Assembly (NCBI GenBank): GCA_002162075.1
Contig: CP021423.1
Span: 2,108,001 to 2,172,000 of the forward strand
Direction of reading: 5' to 3'
DNA from: Armatimonadetes bacterium Uphvl-Ar1
Lineage (GTDB): Bacteria > Armatimonadota > Fimbriimonadia > Fimbriimonadales > Fimbriimonadaceae
Length of the DNA: 64,000 nucleotides
The position numbers and the translations under genes are program-made. The notes beneath the pieces were generated by a model. It was not told the DNA's origin. It searched no databases and saw only the letters and a program-made list of their open reading frames with translations. Positions 1-8,195 of this stretch are shown piece after piece. The first letter of the stretch is position 1, and every line of letters begins with the position of its first letter.

Positions 1-1123
1 CGCCATGGCTGAAGCCGACGTCGTCCTCTTCGTCGTGGATGCCATCGATGGCGTCCACACCGCCGACTGGGATCTCGCTGAATACCTGCGCGGATTCAAC
101 CGGCCAGTATTCATCGTCGTCAACAAAGCCGACAACCAAGACCGAGTAAACGCCAGCCCCGAATTCTATTCCCTGGGCGTGGGCGAAGAAGTTTTCCCCG
201 TCTCCGCCCTCCAAGACAAAGGCTTTGACAAACTCCTCGCCGCCGTGTTCGATGGCCTCGCCAAACACATGGCCCCCGAAGCCAACCCCGACGAAGAACT
301 CCGCCTCGCCATCATCGGCCGCCCTAACGTCGGAAAATCTTCAATGCTTAACGCTTTCAGCGGCGAGCAACGCGCCATCGTCAGCGACATCCCGGGAACA
401 ACCCGCGATGCCATCGACTCGCTCGTCGAATTCAAGGGCCATAAAATCCGCCTCATCGACACCGCCGGTATCCGCCGCCGTGGCAAAGTCCAAGGCAGTA
501 TCGAATTCTATATGGTGCTCCGCGCCCAACGCGCTCTCGAACGCGCCGAATGCGCCCTGCTCGTCATCGATGGCGAAGAGGGCCTCACCGATGGCGACAA
601 GCGAGTCGCAAAAATGTCTCTCGACATGGGCAAACCACTCGTCATCGCCGTCAATAAATGGGATCTCATCGAACCCCCAACCGGGCAACTCGGCAAAACA
701 ACCGACACCAAAAAAGAGTTCATGCGCCGAATCCACGACGAGCTCCCCGAAATGAGCTACGCCATCATTCGATTCACCAGCGCTCTCGAATCAAAAGGCA
801 TGGATGGCGTCATGAAAGCCGTCTTCACCGCCGTAGATAGCTGGAACTTCCGCCTCCCTACTGGCCCTCTCAACCGTTTGGTTCAAGATGCTCAGTTCGA
901 AAAGCCCCTCACTCGCAAGGGTCAGCCATTCCGCATCAAATTTGCCACCCAACCCCAGAGCCGTCCGCCCACATTCGTCATGTTCTGCAACAACCCCGAT
1001 CTGTTCCACTTTAGCTACCAACGCTACATCACCAATCAGATTCGCAAAAAATTCCCCCTCCCCGGCACCCCAATCACCGTCGTCGCCCGCAAATCCGGCG
1101 AAGACAAAGACGACAAAGAATAG
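1..1123 (+). CDS. der: Ribosome-assembly GTPase Der (EngA), 5' end missing
   Basis: Der is a tandem-GTPase protein needed for maturation of the 50S ribosomal subunit. About 373 codons are visible. The first G domain is represented only by its end, including the NKAD guanine-specificity motif near residue 40. The second G domain is complete, with GRPNVGKSS, the DIPGTTRD region, DTAG and NKWD. It is followed by the KH-like C-terminal domain and a charged tail. The frame is open to the left edge and the first P-loop is absent, so the true start lies upstream of the window. The first visible Met (position 5) is internal. Family membership is very secure because both G domains and the linker order are present. 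Confidence 0.95.
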   Translation, partial: AMAEADVVLFVVDAIDGVHTADWDLAEYLRGFNRPVFIVVNKADNQDRVNASPEFYSLGVGEEVFPVSALQDKGFDKLLAAVFDGLAKHMAPEANPDEELRLAIIGRPNVGKSSMLNAFSGEQRAIVSDIPGTTRDAIDSLVEFKGHKIRLIDTAGIRRRGKVQGSIEFYMVLRAQRALERAECALLVIDGEEGLTDGDKRVAKMSLDMGKPLVIAVNKWDLIEPPTGQLGKTTDTKKEFMRRIHDELPEMSYAIIRFTSALESKGMDGVMKAVFTAVDSWNFRLPTGPLNRLVQDAQFEKPLTRKGQPFRIKFATQPQSRPPTFVMFCNNPDLFHFSYQRYITNQIRKKFPLPGTPITVVARKSGEDKDDKE

Positions 1124-1358
1124 TTGCCAAGGGTGGCACTGGCAACGCTTGGACACACACCCGAGGTAGCGATGCAAAAGTAACTGCTGAATCGCCCGCC
1201 ACTTTCGCCGATACTTGGATCAATCAATCAATCATAATAGACAGACCATTATACCTATAGATTGATCAAGTTGAACCCGATTGGCGTGATGATTGGAGTC
1301 AAAACTCTTGGGGAAATTTCGCGTCCCCTCCAAATCAGGCTGAAGGTAAAATATTCCA
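1124..1358. other. Intergenic region with a hairpin and an inverted repeat
   Basis: Just after the der stop, TTGCCA and TGGCAA form a small hairpin (about 1125-1146) without a clear U-tract. Further on, CTTGGATCAATC near 1216 and GATTGATCAAG near 1260 form an imperfect inverted repeat around an AT-rich centre. This marks the change from the G/C-rich der gene to the more AT-rich SIR2 island. It could hold the promoter of the next gene. No open reading frame of interest is seen. Confidence 0.35.
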
Positions 1359-1874
1359 ATGGGTGAAAACAGAGAATTACCTGTTCAGCGTGTTAAAAGG
1401 ATTAAACCCCTTGCCGAACTAGCAGTAGAGCTAGTACCGTTATTGGCGGCATCGGATTCAGCTAGGTTAGAAACTGGCGCATACAATTCCGAGTATCCGA
1501 CCGATTCAGCGTTTAAAATGTATTTCGAGGACTTCAGAGACATCATTAGGCTAGTGTTTGATTACAAAGCATTGCTTCCTACCTCACTCCTAGAGTTAGG
1601 TGACGAGCTATTACAGTTTACAGATATTAAGTGTGACCCTAAGATCGGATATAGTAATATAGGATTGAAGTGTTGCCAGTTTGCAGTTGAACTGTATGAA
1701 CTCTGCTTTCTCATAAGCTCTCAAGAATATGGTGATACAAATCACTTCTATTCCAACAGCGAACTCTACAAAAAGCTGTTCGATGATGAAGGAGAATATG
1801 AGGGTTATCTTGACATTATTTTCAGACAGCGACTCAAAGAGTTAAGGGAACAAGAAGGGACTGATTCAGAATAG
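1359..1874 (+). CDS. Hypothetical 171-aa protein preceding a SIR2-like gene
   Basis: No family is recognised. The protein is acidic, probably helical and cytoplasmic: no signal peptide or membrane segment is visible, and the C-terminus is rich in E and D. It stops at 1874 and the next gene starts at 1875 with no spacer (TAG followed directly by ATG), so the two are almost certainly translated from one message. Its base composition is more AT-rich than the flanking core genes, as is that of the SIR2 gene. The tight coupling suggests a partner, regulator or antidote of the SIR2-like protein, but this is inferred from position only. A GAAGG stretch lies about a dozen bases before the ATG. Confidence 0.6.
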   Translation: MGENRELPVQRVKRIKPLAELAVELVPLLAASDSARLETGAYNSEYPTDSAFKMYFEDFRDIIRLVFDYKALLPTSLLELGDELLQFTDIKCDPKIGYSNIGLKCCQFAVELYELCFLISSQEYGDTNHFYSNSELYKKLFDDEGEYEGYLDIIFRQRLKELREQEGTDSE

Positions 1875-2882
1875 ATGAAGTCGGGATCTCTCTTCAAAAA
1901 TCGAACAGTATTGCTAGGCGCGGGATTCTCCAAGAACTTTGGAGGGTTCCTTGCGAGCGAATTTCGTGAGATATTGCTGTCCGATCCCAAGATTATGTTC
2001 AATAACAGTCTACGCCAGCTCCTAACGACGGAACCAAACTATGAGAGGGCCGTATCAAACATGCGAGAGCCTTTTAATTCCCAAAGTCCTAATAAACCCA
2101 TTTTTGAAGCGGCTGTACTTAAAGCATATCAGACGATGAATGAACACATTCATGCGACCATCAATGATCGGCGGCGATCAATTAAGACTTTCGCTATCAA
2201 CAACTTCATTCGCTGTCTATATCCTTTTAAGAACGGCGAAATAAATGGGAAATCTGCATACATCTTCACTTTGAACCAGGATTTACTTTTGGAGAGAATG
2301 CTCCAACACAGTGGTCATGCACCTTTTCAGACTGCAGCTGCCACGACAAACACTAGCTGGCACTACACGGAGTCCACAGACTTAATTCTGCCCAAACTCC
2401 ATGAATCAATCAAGATAAGAGACATAGATCAGAGCTTTGTGGATGGCATTGATCTGACAGGCAAGATCAGTATCATCAAGCTGCATGGATCATCTGAATG
2501 GATGAACGAGGAAGGCAACCTGCTCATCATCGGCGGCGATAAGCAAGACTCTGTAAGCCGGAGCGCACTTTTTACGGCCTTTCAGAAGCAATTCAGGGAT
2601 TCACTTGGGGCAGAGTCGCGTCTTCTAGTGATCGGCTATAGTTTCAATGATGACCATATCAACAAAATTATTAGTGAGAAGTTAGAACTGGGGTTGAAAC
2701 TTTGGGTTTGGGATCGTCCTGCAAGTCGAGAAGCTTGCTTTAGCGGAGCGTCCCTTTTTGCAAGGGAGAAAATTGAGCCTTCTGTTGCTGTATACATAAA
2801 CGTGCCTTTCGAGCAGGTGTTTAACACCGAGGATGTAAAGAATAGTTTTCATCCGACTATCGACTCCTTTTTGGCAGACTAA
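1875..2882 (+). CDS. SIR2-like domain protein, probable defence NADase
   Basis: The 335-aa protein is essentially one SIR2-like Rossmann domain. Near the N-terminus is LLGAGFSKN (residues about 13-21), the glycine-rich NAD-binding loop. FTLNQD near residue 133 takes the place of the sirtuin TQNID element, KLHGS near residue 200 supplies the conserved His, and LLVIGYSFNDDHIN near 250 is the typical C-terminal motif of SIR2_2-type proteins. Proteins of this type, as in Thoeris ThsA and the DSR systems, cleave NAD+ during phage infection. No further effector or membrane domain is present. The gene is coupled to the 171-aa gene upstream and ends in a 4-bp tail-to-tail overlap with a second, broken SIR2-like gene. 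Confidence 0.8.
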   Translation: MKSGSLFKNRTVLLGAGFSKNFGGFLASEFREILLSDPKIMFNNSLRQLLTTEPNYERAVSNMREPFNSQSPNKPIFEAAVLKAYQTMNEHIHATINDRRRSIKTFAINNFIRCLYPFKNGEINGKSAYIFTLNQDLLLERMLQHSGHAPFQTAAATTNTSWHYTESTDLILPKLHESIKIRDIDQSFVDGIDLTGKISIIKLHGSSEWMNEEGNLLIIGGDKQDSVSRSALFTAFQKQFRDSLGAESRLLVIGYSFNDDHINKIISEKLELGLKLWVWDRPASREACFSGASLFAREKIEPSVAVYINVPFEQVFNTEDVKNSFHPTIDSFLAD

Positions 2883-3895
2883 ACCCCTAAAAACTCGTTC
2901 AGATCAGCCCCAAAATCGAGTGTCGAACTAGGGTGGCCACCAAATACTGATTGGAAGGGTTCATTGATGTACCGCTCAATAGTTGATCGGAAGGCATGAC
3001 CATCGACGTGGCACTTGATGTATTGATCCCAACTCGGCCAGTCAAGATAGTCCCAAACCCAAACCCGAAGTCCGTGATTGTCAATGCCGTCATTTATGAT
3101 CGAGTTGATATGCGGATCACTGAAACTATATCCGATTACGAGCAACATCATATCATCCTGCGTCAAAACTTACTTGAATGCCGTTTGATAAGCCGTCAGA
3201 AGCGGGGACTTGCTGAGAAACGCTTGTTTATCGCCGCCTACCACTAGCAGATCGCCAGCCTCGTTCTTCCACTCTGCACTTCCGTGGAGCTTGATGTAGT
3301 TGATCGTCCCGTGAGCCCAGTTAATCTTGTCAACGGCATCAATAGAATCTTCAACTAGGATTTTCTTGTTGAGCTGTTGATCTGGCCGTAATTGCCCGCC
3401 ACCATTCTGGAAGTGCCACGATTCTTGCTTTATCCCTGGAATGCCGTAGGATGTTGGTCCGTTGGCATTTTGAATAACAAACTCTAAAAACGAATCCTGA
3501 TTTAGGGTGAAGAGGTTGCTGGATCGGTTCTTATCGTTGTGGAAGGTGGAACGGAAGAGGCGGTCAAAGAACTTTTGAAGGTTATAAAACGATTTGTAGT
3601 CGAATCGATTCAAATTCGGCTTGCATAGCTGTTCATTCTGTTTCCTGTAAACATTCGCTACCGCCTCTTCAAACTGCCTCACCTGTTCTATATTGCCCTC
3701 CTTACGAATCTGGGCCAAGGCATTCTCGTAGTTGTATTTCTCGCGTAAGGCGTCGGCGAACAGCTTATTTGACTTGATTCCTGGCTCAAAGAAGACCTTC
3801 GACGTCATTTCACTCGCCAAAAAGCCACCGAAGTTCTTTGAGAAGCCAGCTCCAAGTAGAGCAGTCCTGCCACTAGGCTGTGTCCCAATTTCCAC
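2879..3895 (-). pseudogene. Second SIR2-like gene, interrupted by an in-frame TAA
   Basis: The minus-strand frame from a GTG at 3895 reads GRTALLGAGFSKNFGG, FTLNQD and IKLHGSAEW, stops at TAA (3170-3172), then continues in the same frame with LLVIGYSFSDPHIN to 2879. The continuation aligns with the end of the intact neighbour at 1875-2882, including a YIN-PF motif. The break is therefore a nonsense substitution and not a frameshift. Both copies share the N-terminal GAGFSKNFGGFLASE segment, so they are paralogues lying tail to tail. A TTG at 3166 could in principle restart translation of a 95-aa C-terminal piece, but no good ribosome-binding site is seen. The N-terminal product of 241 aa would lack the final Rossmann strands. 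Confidence 0.75.
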
Positions 3896-4052
3896 AGGAT
3901 CATTCTACTGTGACCTGACATAATGCTGGAGGAGCAACGTCCGAGAAGATACCTAACTACAGATAATCAGCCTACTCACTATTTCTTCAAAATAAAACTG
4001 CCTATATTGTCGGGTGTAAAGCACAGACAAAAATCGCGGATATTATTTTGAA

Positions 4053-4129
4053 TGGTCGGGGCGACAGGATTCGAACCTGCGGCCTCATGCTCCCAAAGCA
4101 CGCGCTCTACCAAGCTGAGCTACGCCCCG
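4053..4129 (-). tRNA. tRNA-Pro (anticodon UGG)
   Basis: The reverse strand folds as a 77-nt cloverleaf: acceptor CGGGGCG pairs with CGCCCCG, the D arm is GCTC/GAGC, the anticodon stem is CGTGC/GCATG with loop TTTGGGA, and the T arm is GCAGG TTCGAAT CCTGT. Discriminator A and an encoded CCA follow. The anticodon at positions 34-36 is TGG, giving proline. The SIR2 island lies against its 3' end. Confidence 0.95.
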
Positions 4130-4221
4130 ATAACTCCACAATTATAGCCACCCAAAGCCCCCATCCCCAGGGGCCACCCACCACGGGAACCGAAAAACCC
4201 GATCCCCTGTTGAACCCCACA

Positions 4222-5582
4222 ATGAAAAAACTACTGGGGATCGCCGCCGCCGCCCTCCTCGCGGGAGTCATGTTCGCCCTCGCCCTCCCCCCGCGATCCT
4301 TCGGTTTCCTCGGATGGATATTCCTCGTCCCCCTTCTCCTCACCCTCCGAAACACCCGCTTTGTAACGGGCTTCATCGCCGGAATCACTGCCGCCATGAC
4401 CGCCGCAGTCATCAGCACAACTCCCCTGGTAGCCCCCAATGTCATCACCACCGGAGATGTCAGTTGGAACTACGTCGGGTTCGGACTCTACGGCGTAGTC
4501 CTCGCCCTCATGCTCGGGTTCGCTGCCGAACAAAAATACCTCACCCTCGGCCGCGCCGCAATTCTCGCGTGCCTTGGCGTCGTGATGGAATGCATCACAT
4601 TCATCAAACTCCCCGCCCACCTCGCCCTCACTCAATATGCCAGCACCCCCATGCTCGCCCTCGCCAGCATCACCGGAATCTGGGGCGTCAGCTGGCTCCT
4701 CTGGCTCAGCAACTTCGCCCTCGCTTCCGAATCAACCCAAAAACACTTCCGCCCCGCCATTGCCAGCGTCGCCCTCATCGCCCTGCTCTCAACAACCATC
4801 GGATGGCACACCCCCCAATCCCCCGACCGCGTCGTGGGCGCAGTCCAAACCGACCAATTCGGTAGCCAATCCATCCTCCCCATCAACGAATCCCTAGTCG
4901 CCCAAAATCCCGACCTTGCCGTCTGGCCCGAACTCAGCATCGCCGAACACGATATCGCCCCCATCCAATCCTTCGCCGCCCGCCCCGACGGGTTCCCCAT
5001 CGTCGCCACCCTCCACACCTCTCACGATCCCAAACCCCACAATACAGCCGTCTATATCGACAAATCCGGAGCCCAAGGCAGCTACCACAAACGCAAACCC
5101 TTCGCCGGAGAAGCCGACCAAATCACTCCCGGCACCCGCCCCATCGTCGTCCAAACTCTTCCCCTCAATGTCGGCCTCAACATCTGCTTCGATAGCTGCT
5201 ACCCCGGTGTCATGCGCGACACCGCCAATGCCGGAGAGCCCGACCTCATCGCCCTCCCACCCTCGACCCCGCCAGCCCGAACGGGTTCATCCAAGCCGCC
5301 CACGCCGCTTTCACCCCCTTCCGCGCCGCCGAACTCGGGATACCCATCGTCCGCGCCGAAGCCACCGCTTGGTCAATGATCGTTGACTCTCGGGGCCGCA
5401 TCACCGGCAAACTCCCAACCGGTCACGAAGGCACCCTCGCCCAATCTATCGACTCTCCCCAACCCCGCACCATCTACCGCACCCTCGGCGACTGGTTCCT
5501 CTGGATGTGCGCCGGAGTCCTCCTCGCGACAATAGGCAATTCTCTTTCTTCAAGATTTCTTCCCGCGCATCCCTCGCGGTGA
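4222..5582 (+). pseudogene. lnt: Apolipoprotein N-acyltransferase-like protein, frameshifted near the 3' end
   Basis: Lnt transfers a third acyl chain to the N-terminal cysteine of lipoproteins at the inner membrane. The N-terminal half has several hydrophobic segments, beginning with the typical ALALPP-type first helix. The second half is a nitrilase-like domain with WPE (catalytic Glu), HKRKPF (Lys) and ICFDSCYP (Cys). After about residue 349 the frame drifts into low-complexity sequence. The expected continuation (NGFIQAAHAAFTPFRAAELG, then DSRGRITGKL and a final membrane helix) is in the next frame and is restored by one extra C near 5256-5263. The start chosen is ATG 4222, since the longer open frame runs through the tRNA. 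The C-terminus meets RHS sequence at about 5545. Confidence 0.75.
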
Positions 5583-5904
5583 CCTGCTGACCAATCGCAT
5601 CATAACCAAATGTCGTCACCGCACCCCGAGCATCCATCGCCGTGATGACCTGCCCCCGCGCATCATAGCTCTGGGTGGTTCGGTTTCCTAGCTGGTCTTG
5701 ATACGCAATCGCCCGGGAAGCCGCATCATAGACCGTAGTGACCCGTGTTCCGTCGGGAGCAACTTGGGCAATGGTTCGGCCCGCGTTTTCATAAACCGAG
5801 GTCGAAGTCCGCCCCAGCGGATCGGTGACCGCAACATTCCGCCCCGCCGCATCATAGGAATAGGTGACGACTTGAAAAAACGAGGCCAACGACAACAATT
5901 TCAA
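5545..5904 (-). pseudogene. RHS YD-repeat fragment
   Basis: On the minus strand about 100 residues from roughly 5871 show tandem YD repeats: SYDAAGRNV, TDPLGRTS, VYDAASRAI, SYDARGQVI and FGYDAIGQQV. These belong to the beta-cage wall of RHS/YD proteins. There is no full RHS gene here. The fragment lies directly downstream of a candidate immunity gene and breaks off where the lnt-like gene ends on the other strand. This is the arrangement of displaced (orphan) RHS cassettes, where repeat remnants separate successive tip and immunity pairs. The first dozen codons of the open frame (from 5904) do not look RHS-like. Confidence 0.7.
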
Positions 5905-5909
5905 TCAAC

Positions 5910-6371
5910 TCATCTCGCAATCCAGTCACCAAGATGATGCTGGAAAATCTTCATGCCGTAAAAATTAGCTTGCTTCCAAGAAAAACCCCCTTTAAATTTA
6001 AAGAACCTGGTTGTGCAAATCATACCGAAGGATACGATGCCAAGAAAGGCAATAAAGGTAATAGCTGGATGTTGAATTCCGGTCGCCAAACTGAGAGCGA
6101 AAGCCGTTGGCGAGACAATAGCTACATTCACCATAGTTGACTTTATTGATTGGTCGTATAACAATCCGATTGGCCATCCAACTGCGCTAAACAACGCAAA
6201 CAATCCCACCATTTCAAGACTTCCCATGAAAATCATCATACTTGCGGTTAATCCCCAGACAATTGCACGAATCATTGCATTTACTATAATGAACACCTTG
6301 TGGTTATTGAGATCGAATGACTCCAGTTCCTTTTCTAGTTCTAATTCTAATTCACTCTTTTGTTCAAACAT
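5910..6371 (-). CDS. Small membrane protein, candidate immunity protein for the RHS tip
   Basis: The 153-aa protein has a highly charged Glu/Leu-rich N-terminus (about 20 residues) followed by roughly four hydrophobic segments at about 28-50, 52-72, 80-98 and 104-122. No known domain is recognised. It lies 41 bp downstream of, and on the same strand as, the RHS core and C-terminal tip, which is the usual place of the cognate immunity gene. The RHS tip itself carries glycine-rich hydrophobic stretches, so a membrane-embedded immunity protein would fit a membrane-acting toxin. That pairing is inference. Base composition is AT-rich like the rest of the cassette. Confidence 0.55.
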   Translation of the reverse strand: MFEQKSELELELEKELESFDLNNHKVFIIVNAMIRAIVWGLTASMMIFMGSLEMVGLFALFSAVGWPIGLLYDQSIKSTMVNVAIVSPTAFALSLATGIQHPAITFIAFLGIVSFGMICTTRFFKFKGGFSWKQANFYGMKIFQHHLGDWIAR

Positions 6372-6412
6372 CTCATCCTCCTAAATTCGCTGTTGCTCTT
6401 ATCCCAGAAGGC

Positions 6413-7309
6413 TCATCTTAGTCGAGGATAAATACGTGCCCAATCATCTCTAGTAGGCGAAGTGACACGCTCAATTACATCTCTTAAAGAAGGACCATGA
6501 CTTTTTCGCCTCTCACAGCAAAGACCGTCGCAAATAGAGGGGCAAATTTTTGCAGCGACTAACTCCCCAATTTTACTTCCTACTGAACCACCTAGAAATC
6601 CTCCAAGGACAGTTCCGATTCCACCCAGCAGTACTATTCCAAAGGCGGTACCAGTACCTGGAATAGGGGATCCGAGTACTGCCCCAACGAGGCCACCCAC
6701 ATAGCCACCTAAGTATGCACCAAGAATTGCGAATGGAATAGCAAAAAGCAACTTTATTGCTGCAGTACAACAATCGTTGCAAGCGTCTCTGCATGCTTCC
6801 GAACGGGAACCGCCACCAGCGACCGTTCCAAATGCACTTACAATCGATTTCAAGCAATCAAGACCAGCAGACATCTTATCCAATATATCTAAGATTTTAT
6901 TTACAGCTTGTCCAAATGACAATCGATCTAATCCACTCGGATCAACGTACATCGCCGGATTTCCGTCAACGTATTGATACGCCTTCTGCCAAGGCCATAT
7001 CGGATCAACACTACCCCAAGCTCCACTCACCCTCGAATACCAACGCGCTCTTACATAACTCGTCAAATGACTCCAACCAGTAGCAAAATATCCAAGCGCG
7101 CCAATAAACGTAAAAGGAGTCACACTCGTCCCAACATGCGTCACCTGACCATAAGGAGTGTACTCATAAGAATCAGTCACTCCATTAGAATCAACAAGGT
7201 AACTGGTATTCCCCATCTCATCATGAACATAAGTGCGCTCAACACCACCACGATCCTCATGAACCAACATCCCACCAAAATTCGTATACAAAACAGAAGC
7301 TGACATCAC
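6413..7309 (-). CDS. RHS core domain with variable C-terminal tip, possible toxin
   Basis: The first 125 or so residues are the RHS-associated core: YVHDEMGNTSYL, YEYTPYGQV, then RARWYSRVSGAWGSVDPI and the terminal VDPSGL, matching the DPxGL cleavage motif that ends RHS cores. The remaining ~170 residues are unique, with a Cys-rich stretch (ACRDACNDCC), a long glycine-zipper-like hydrophobic region, a second Cys cluster (CPSICDGLCC) and a basic tail. Such C-terminal tips are usually toxins delivered by contact-dependent or secretion systems, but this one is not recognised. The start is GTG 7309 or ATG 7306, preceded by a very strong AAGGAGG. RHS coding sequence continues upstream in another frame, so the tip may be an internal start or the product of a one-base frameshift. 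Confidence 0.7.
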   Translation of the reverse strand: MMSASVLYTNFGGMLVHEDRGGVERTYVHDEMGNTSYLVDSNGVTDSYEYTPYGQVTHVGTSVTPFTFIGALGYFATGWSHLTSYVRARWYSRVSGAWGSVDPIWPWQKAYQYVDGNPAMYVDPSGLDRLSFGQAVNKILDILDKMSAGLDCLKSIVSAFGTVAGGGSRSEACRDACNDCCTAAIKLLFAIPFAILGAYLGGYVGGLVGAVLGSPIPGTGTAFGIVLLGGIGTVLGGFLGGSVGSKIGELVAAKICPSICDGLCCERRKSHGPSLRDVIERVTSPTRDDWARIYPRLR

Positions 7310-7420
7310 TTCTCCTCCTTCAAATAGTCCGAACCATCATAAATCACTGTCGTCACCGCCCCGCTCGGAGCCAAAGTCAACCTCCTCAGCCCATCCGCAC
7401 CATAAGTATACGCAGTCAGC
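7306..7420 (-). pseudogene. Upstream RHS repeat remnant in a different frame
   Basis: Minus-strand translation upstream of the RHS core reads LTAYTYGADGLRRLTLAPSG and then VIYDGSDYLKEEK before a TGA that overlaps the downstream start (GTGATG). YDGSDYL is the usual element just before an RHS core, so this was once continuous with the 6413-7309 reading frame. One additional G (AAGGTGATG) would join them. The sequence loses RHS character at about 7420, close to tRNA-Cys, so the main RHS gene is missing. Confidence 0.6.
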
Positions 7421-7508
7421 CCGCAAATCCAAAAACTTCACTTCCCCATCCCAAACCGGACCCGCCAACCCCCCGACCCCCTCCAGGTACTATTCAACTC
7501 CCCGACGA

Positions 7509-7584
7509 GGCGACGTACCCAAGTGGTTAAGGGGAGGGACTGCAAATCCTTTATGCATCGGTTCGAATCCGATCGTCGCCTCCA
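7509..7584 (+). tRNA. tRNA-Cys (anticodon GCA)
   Basis: 76-nt cloverleaf: acceptor GGCGACG pairs with CGTCGCC, D arm CCC/GGG, anticodon stem AGGGA/TCCTT with loop CTGCAAA (anticodon GCA), T arm ATCGG TTCGAAT CCGAT, discriminator U and encoded CCA. U73 is a known identity element of tRNA-Cys. Confidence 0.95.
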
Positions 7585-7593
7585 ATATCTCTC

Positions 7594-8145
7594 TTATGCA
7601 AATAGCGAATCAAAAACCACGTCAATCTTCGCCGTCGCGTCAAACTTCTGGTTCGTCAAGTGCGCGACCGACATAAACCCAAAGAGCGTCGCCGCCAAAA
7701 GCTCAGGATCAGCAAACGGACTCCCCTTCTTCGTCTTCGCCTTGCCGACCGCCTCCGTCATCGCCGCCACCCACTCCAAATAAATCCCCAAAACTTCCTT
7801 CCGCAACTCGGCGTGCTCCACACTCGCCGCATAAAGGCTCAGCAAAACTTTCGCAAATCGGCTCTGCTTCTTGCAATAAGCCTCCGCCAAAGCAAGCTCC
7901 CCTTCTAGCTTTTCCGCATCCGAACCCAACGAAGCATAAAACTTCTCCCGATCCCCCGCAAATTGCGCCTTCGCAAATTCCGCCACTCCCATCAAAAGGT
8001 CAATCCGCTTCGGGAAGTAATAATGGATCGTCGCGTGGTTCATCCCCATCGCCGACGCAACCGTCCGCGCATGCAAACTCTCCAGTCCTTCGCTACCCAC
8101 CAAGTCATAACAAGTCTTCAAAATCTCTGGTCGTCGCTTTTGCAT
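7594..8145 (-). CDS. TetR-family transcriptional regulator
   Basis: The 183-aa length is typical for the family. The N-terminal ~50 residues form the TetR helix-turn-helix: ILKTCYDLVGSEGLESLHARTVASAMGM followed by the diagnostic ATIHYYFPKRIDLL recognition-helix end. The C-terminal ligand-binding half is diverged and does not reveal the inducer. The gene is divergent from alr, and a 20-bp imperfect palindrome resembling a TetR operator lies 12 bases upstream of its start. It therefore probably represses itself and perhaps alr. Its 3' end runs up to tRNA-Cys on the other strand. Confidence 0.88.
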   Translation of the reverse strand: MQKRRPEILKTCYDLVGSEGLESLHARTVASAMGMNHATIHYYFPKRIDLLMGVAEFAKAQFAGDREKFYASLGSDAEKLEGELALAEAYCKKQSRFAKVLLSLYAASVEHAELRKEVLGIYLEWVAAMTEAVGKAKTKKGSPFADPELLAATLFGFMSVAHLTNQKFDATAKIDVVFDSLFA

Positions 8146-8156
8146 AGTCCTATTTT

Positions 8157-8176
8157 AACCGTCCAGATGGTCAGTT
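8157..8176. promoter_or_regulatory. Candidate TetR operator between the TetR gene and alr
   Basis: The 20-bp sequence AACCGTCCAGATGGTCAGTT is an imperfect palindrome with half-sites AACnGnCCA and TGGnCnGTT. It lies between two divergent starts (8145 on the minus strand, about 8196 on the plus). Its size, symmetry and position are typical of TetR-family operators. No binding evidence is available. Confidence 0.5.
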
Positions 8177-8195
8177 TTCCACTCGTTCCCCAATT

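Noticed and set aside
3170-3172. Programmed readthrough or selenocysteine-type recoding in the second SIR2-like gene
   Set aside because: The stop is TAA, not TGA, there is no recognisable recoding structure, and the intact neighbour has an ordinary residue here. A nonsense mutation is simpler.
2899-3247. Short open frames on both strands inside the second SIR2-like gene
   Set aside because: They are in other frames and show no domain; they are shadows of the broken gene.
1124-4129. tRNA-Pro as integration site for the SIR2 island
   Set aside because: No direct repeat of the tRNA 3' end was found near 1124-1358, and there is no integrase. Only position suggests it.
4048-4221. Long open frame running from before tRNA-Pro into the lnt-like gene
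   Set aside because: This stretch is antisense to a tRNA and has no conserved start. The membrane protein clearly starts at ATG 4222.
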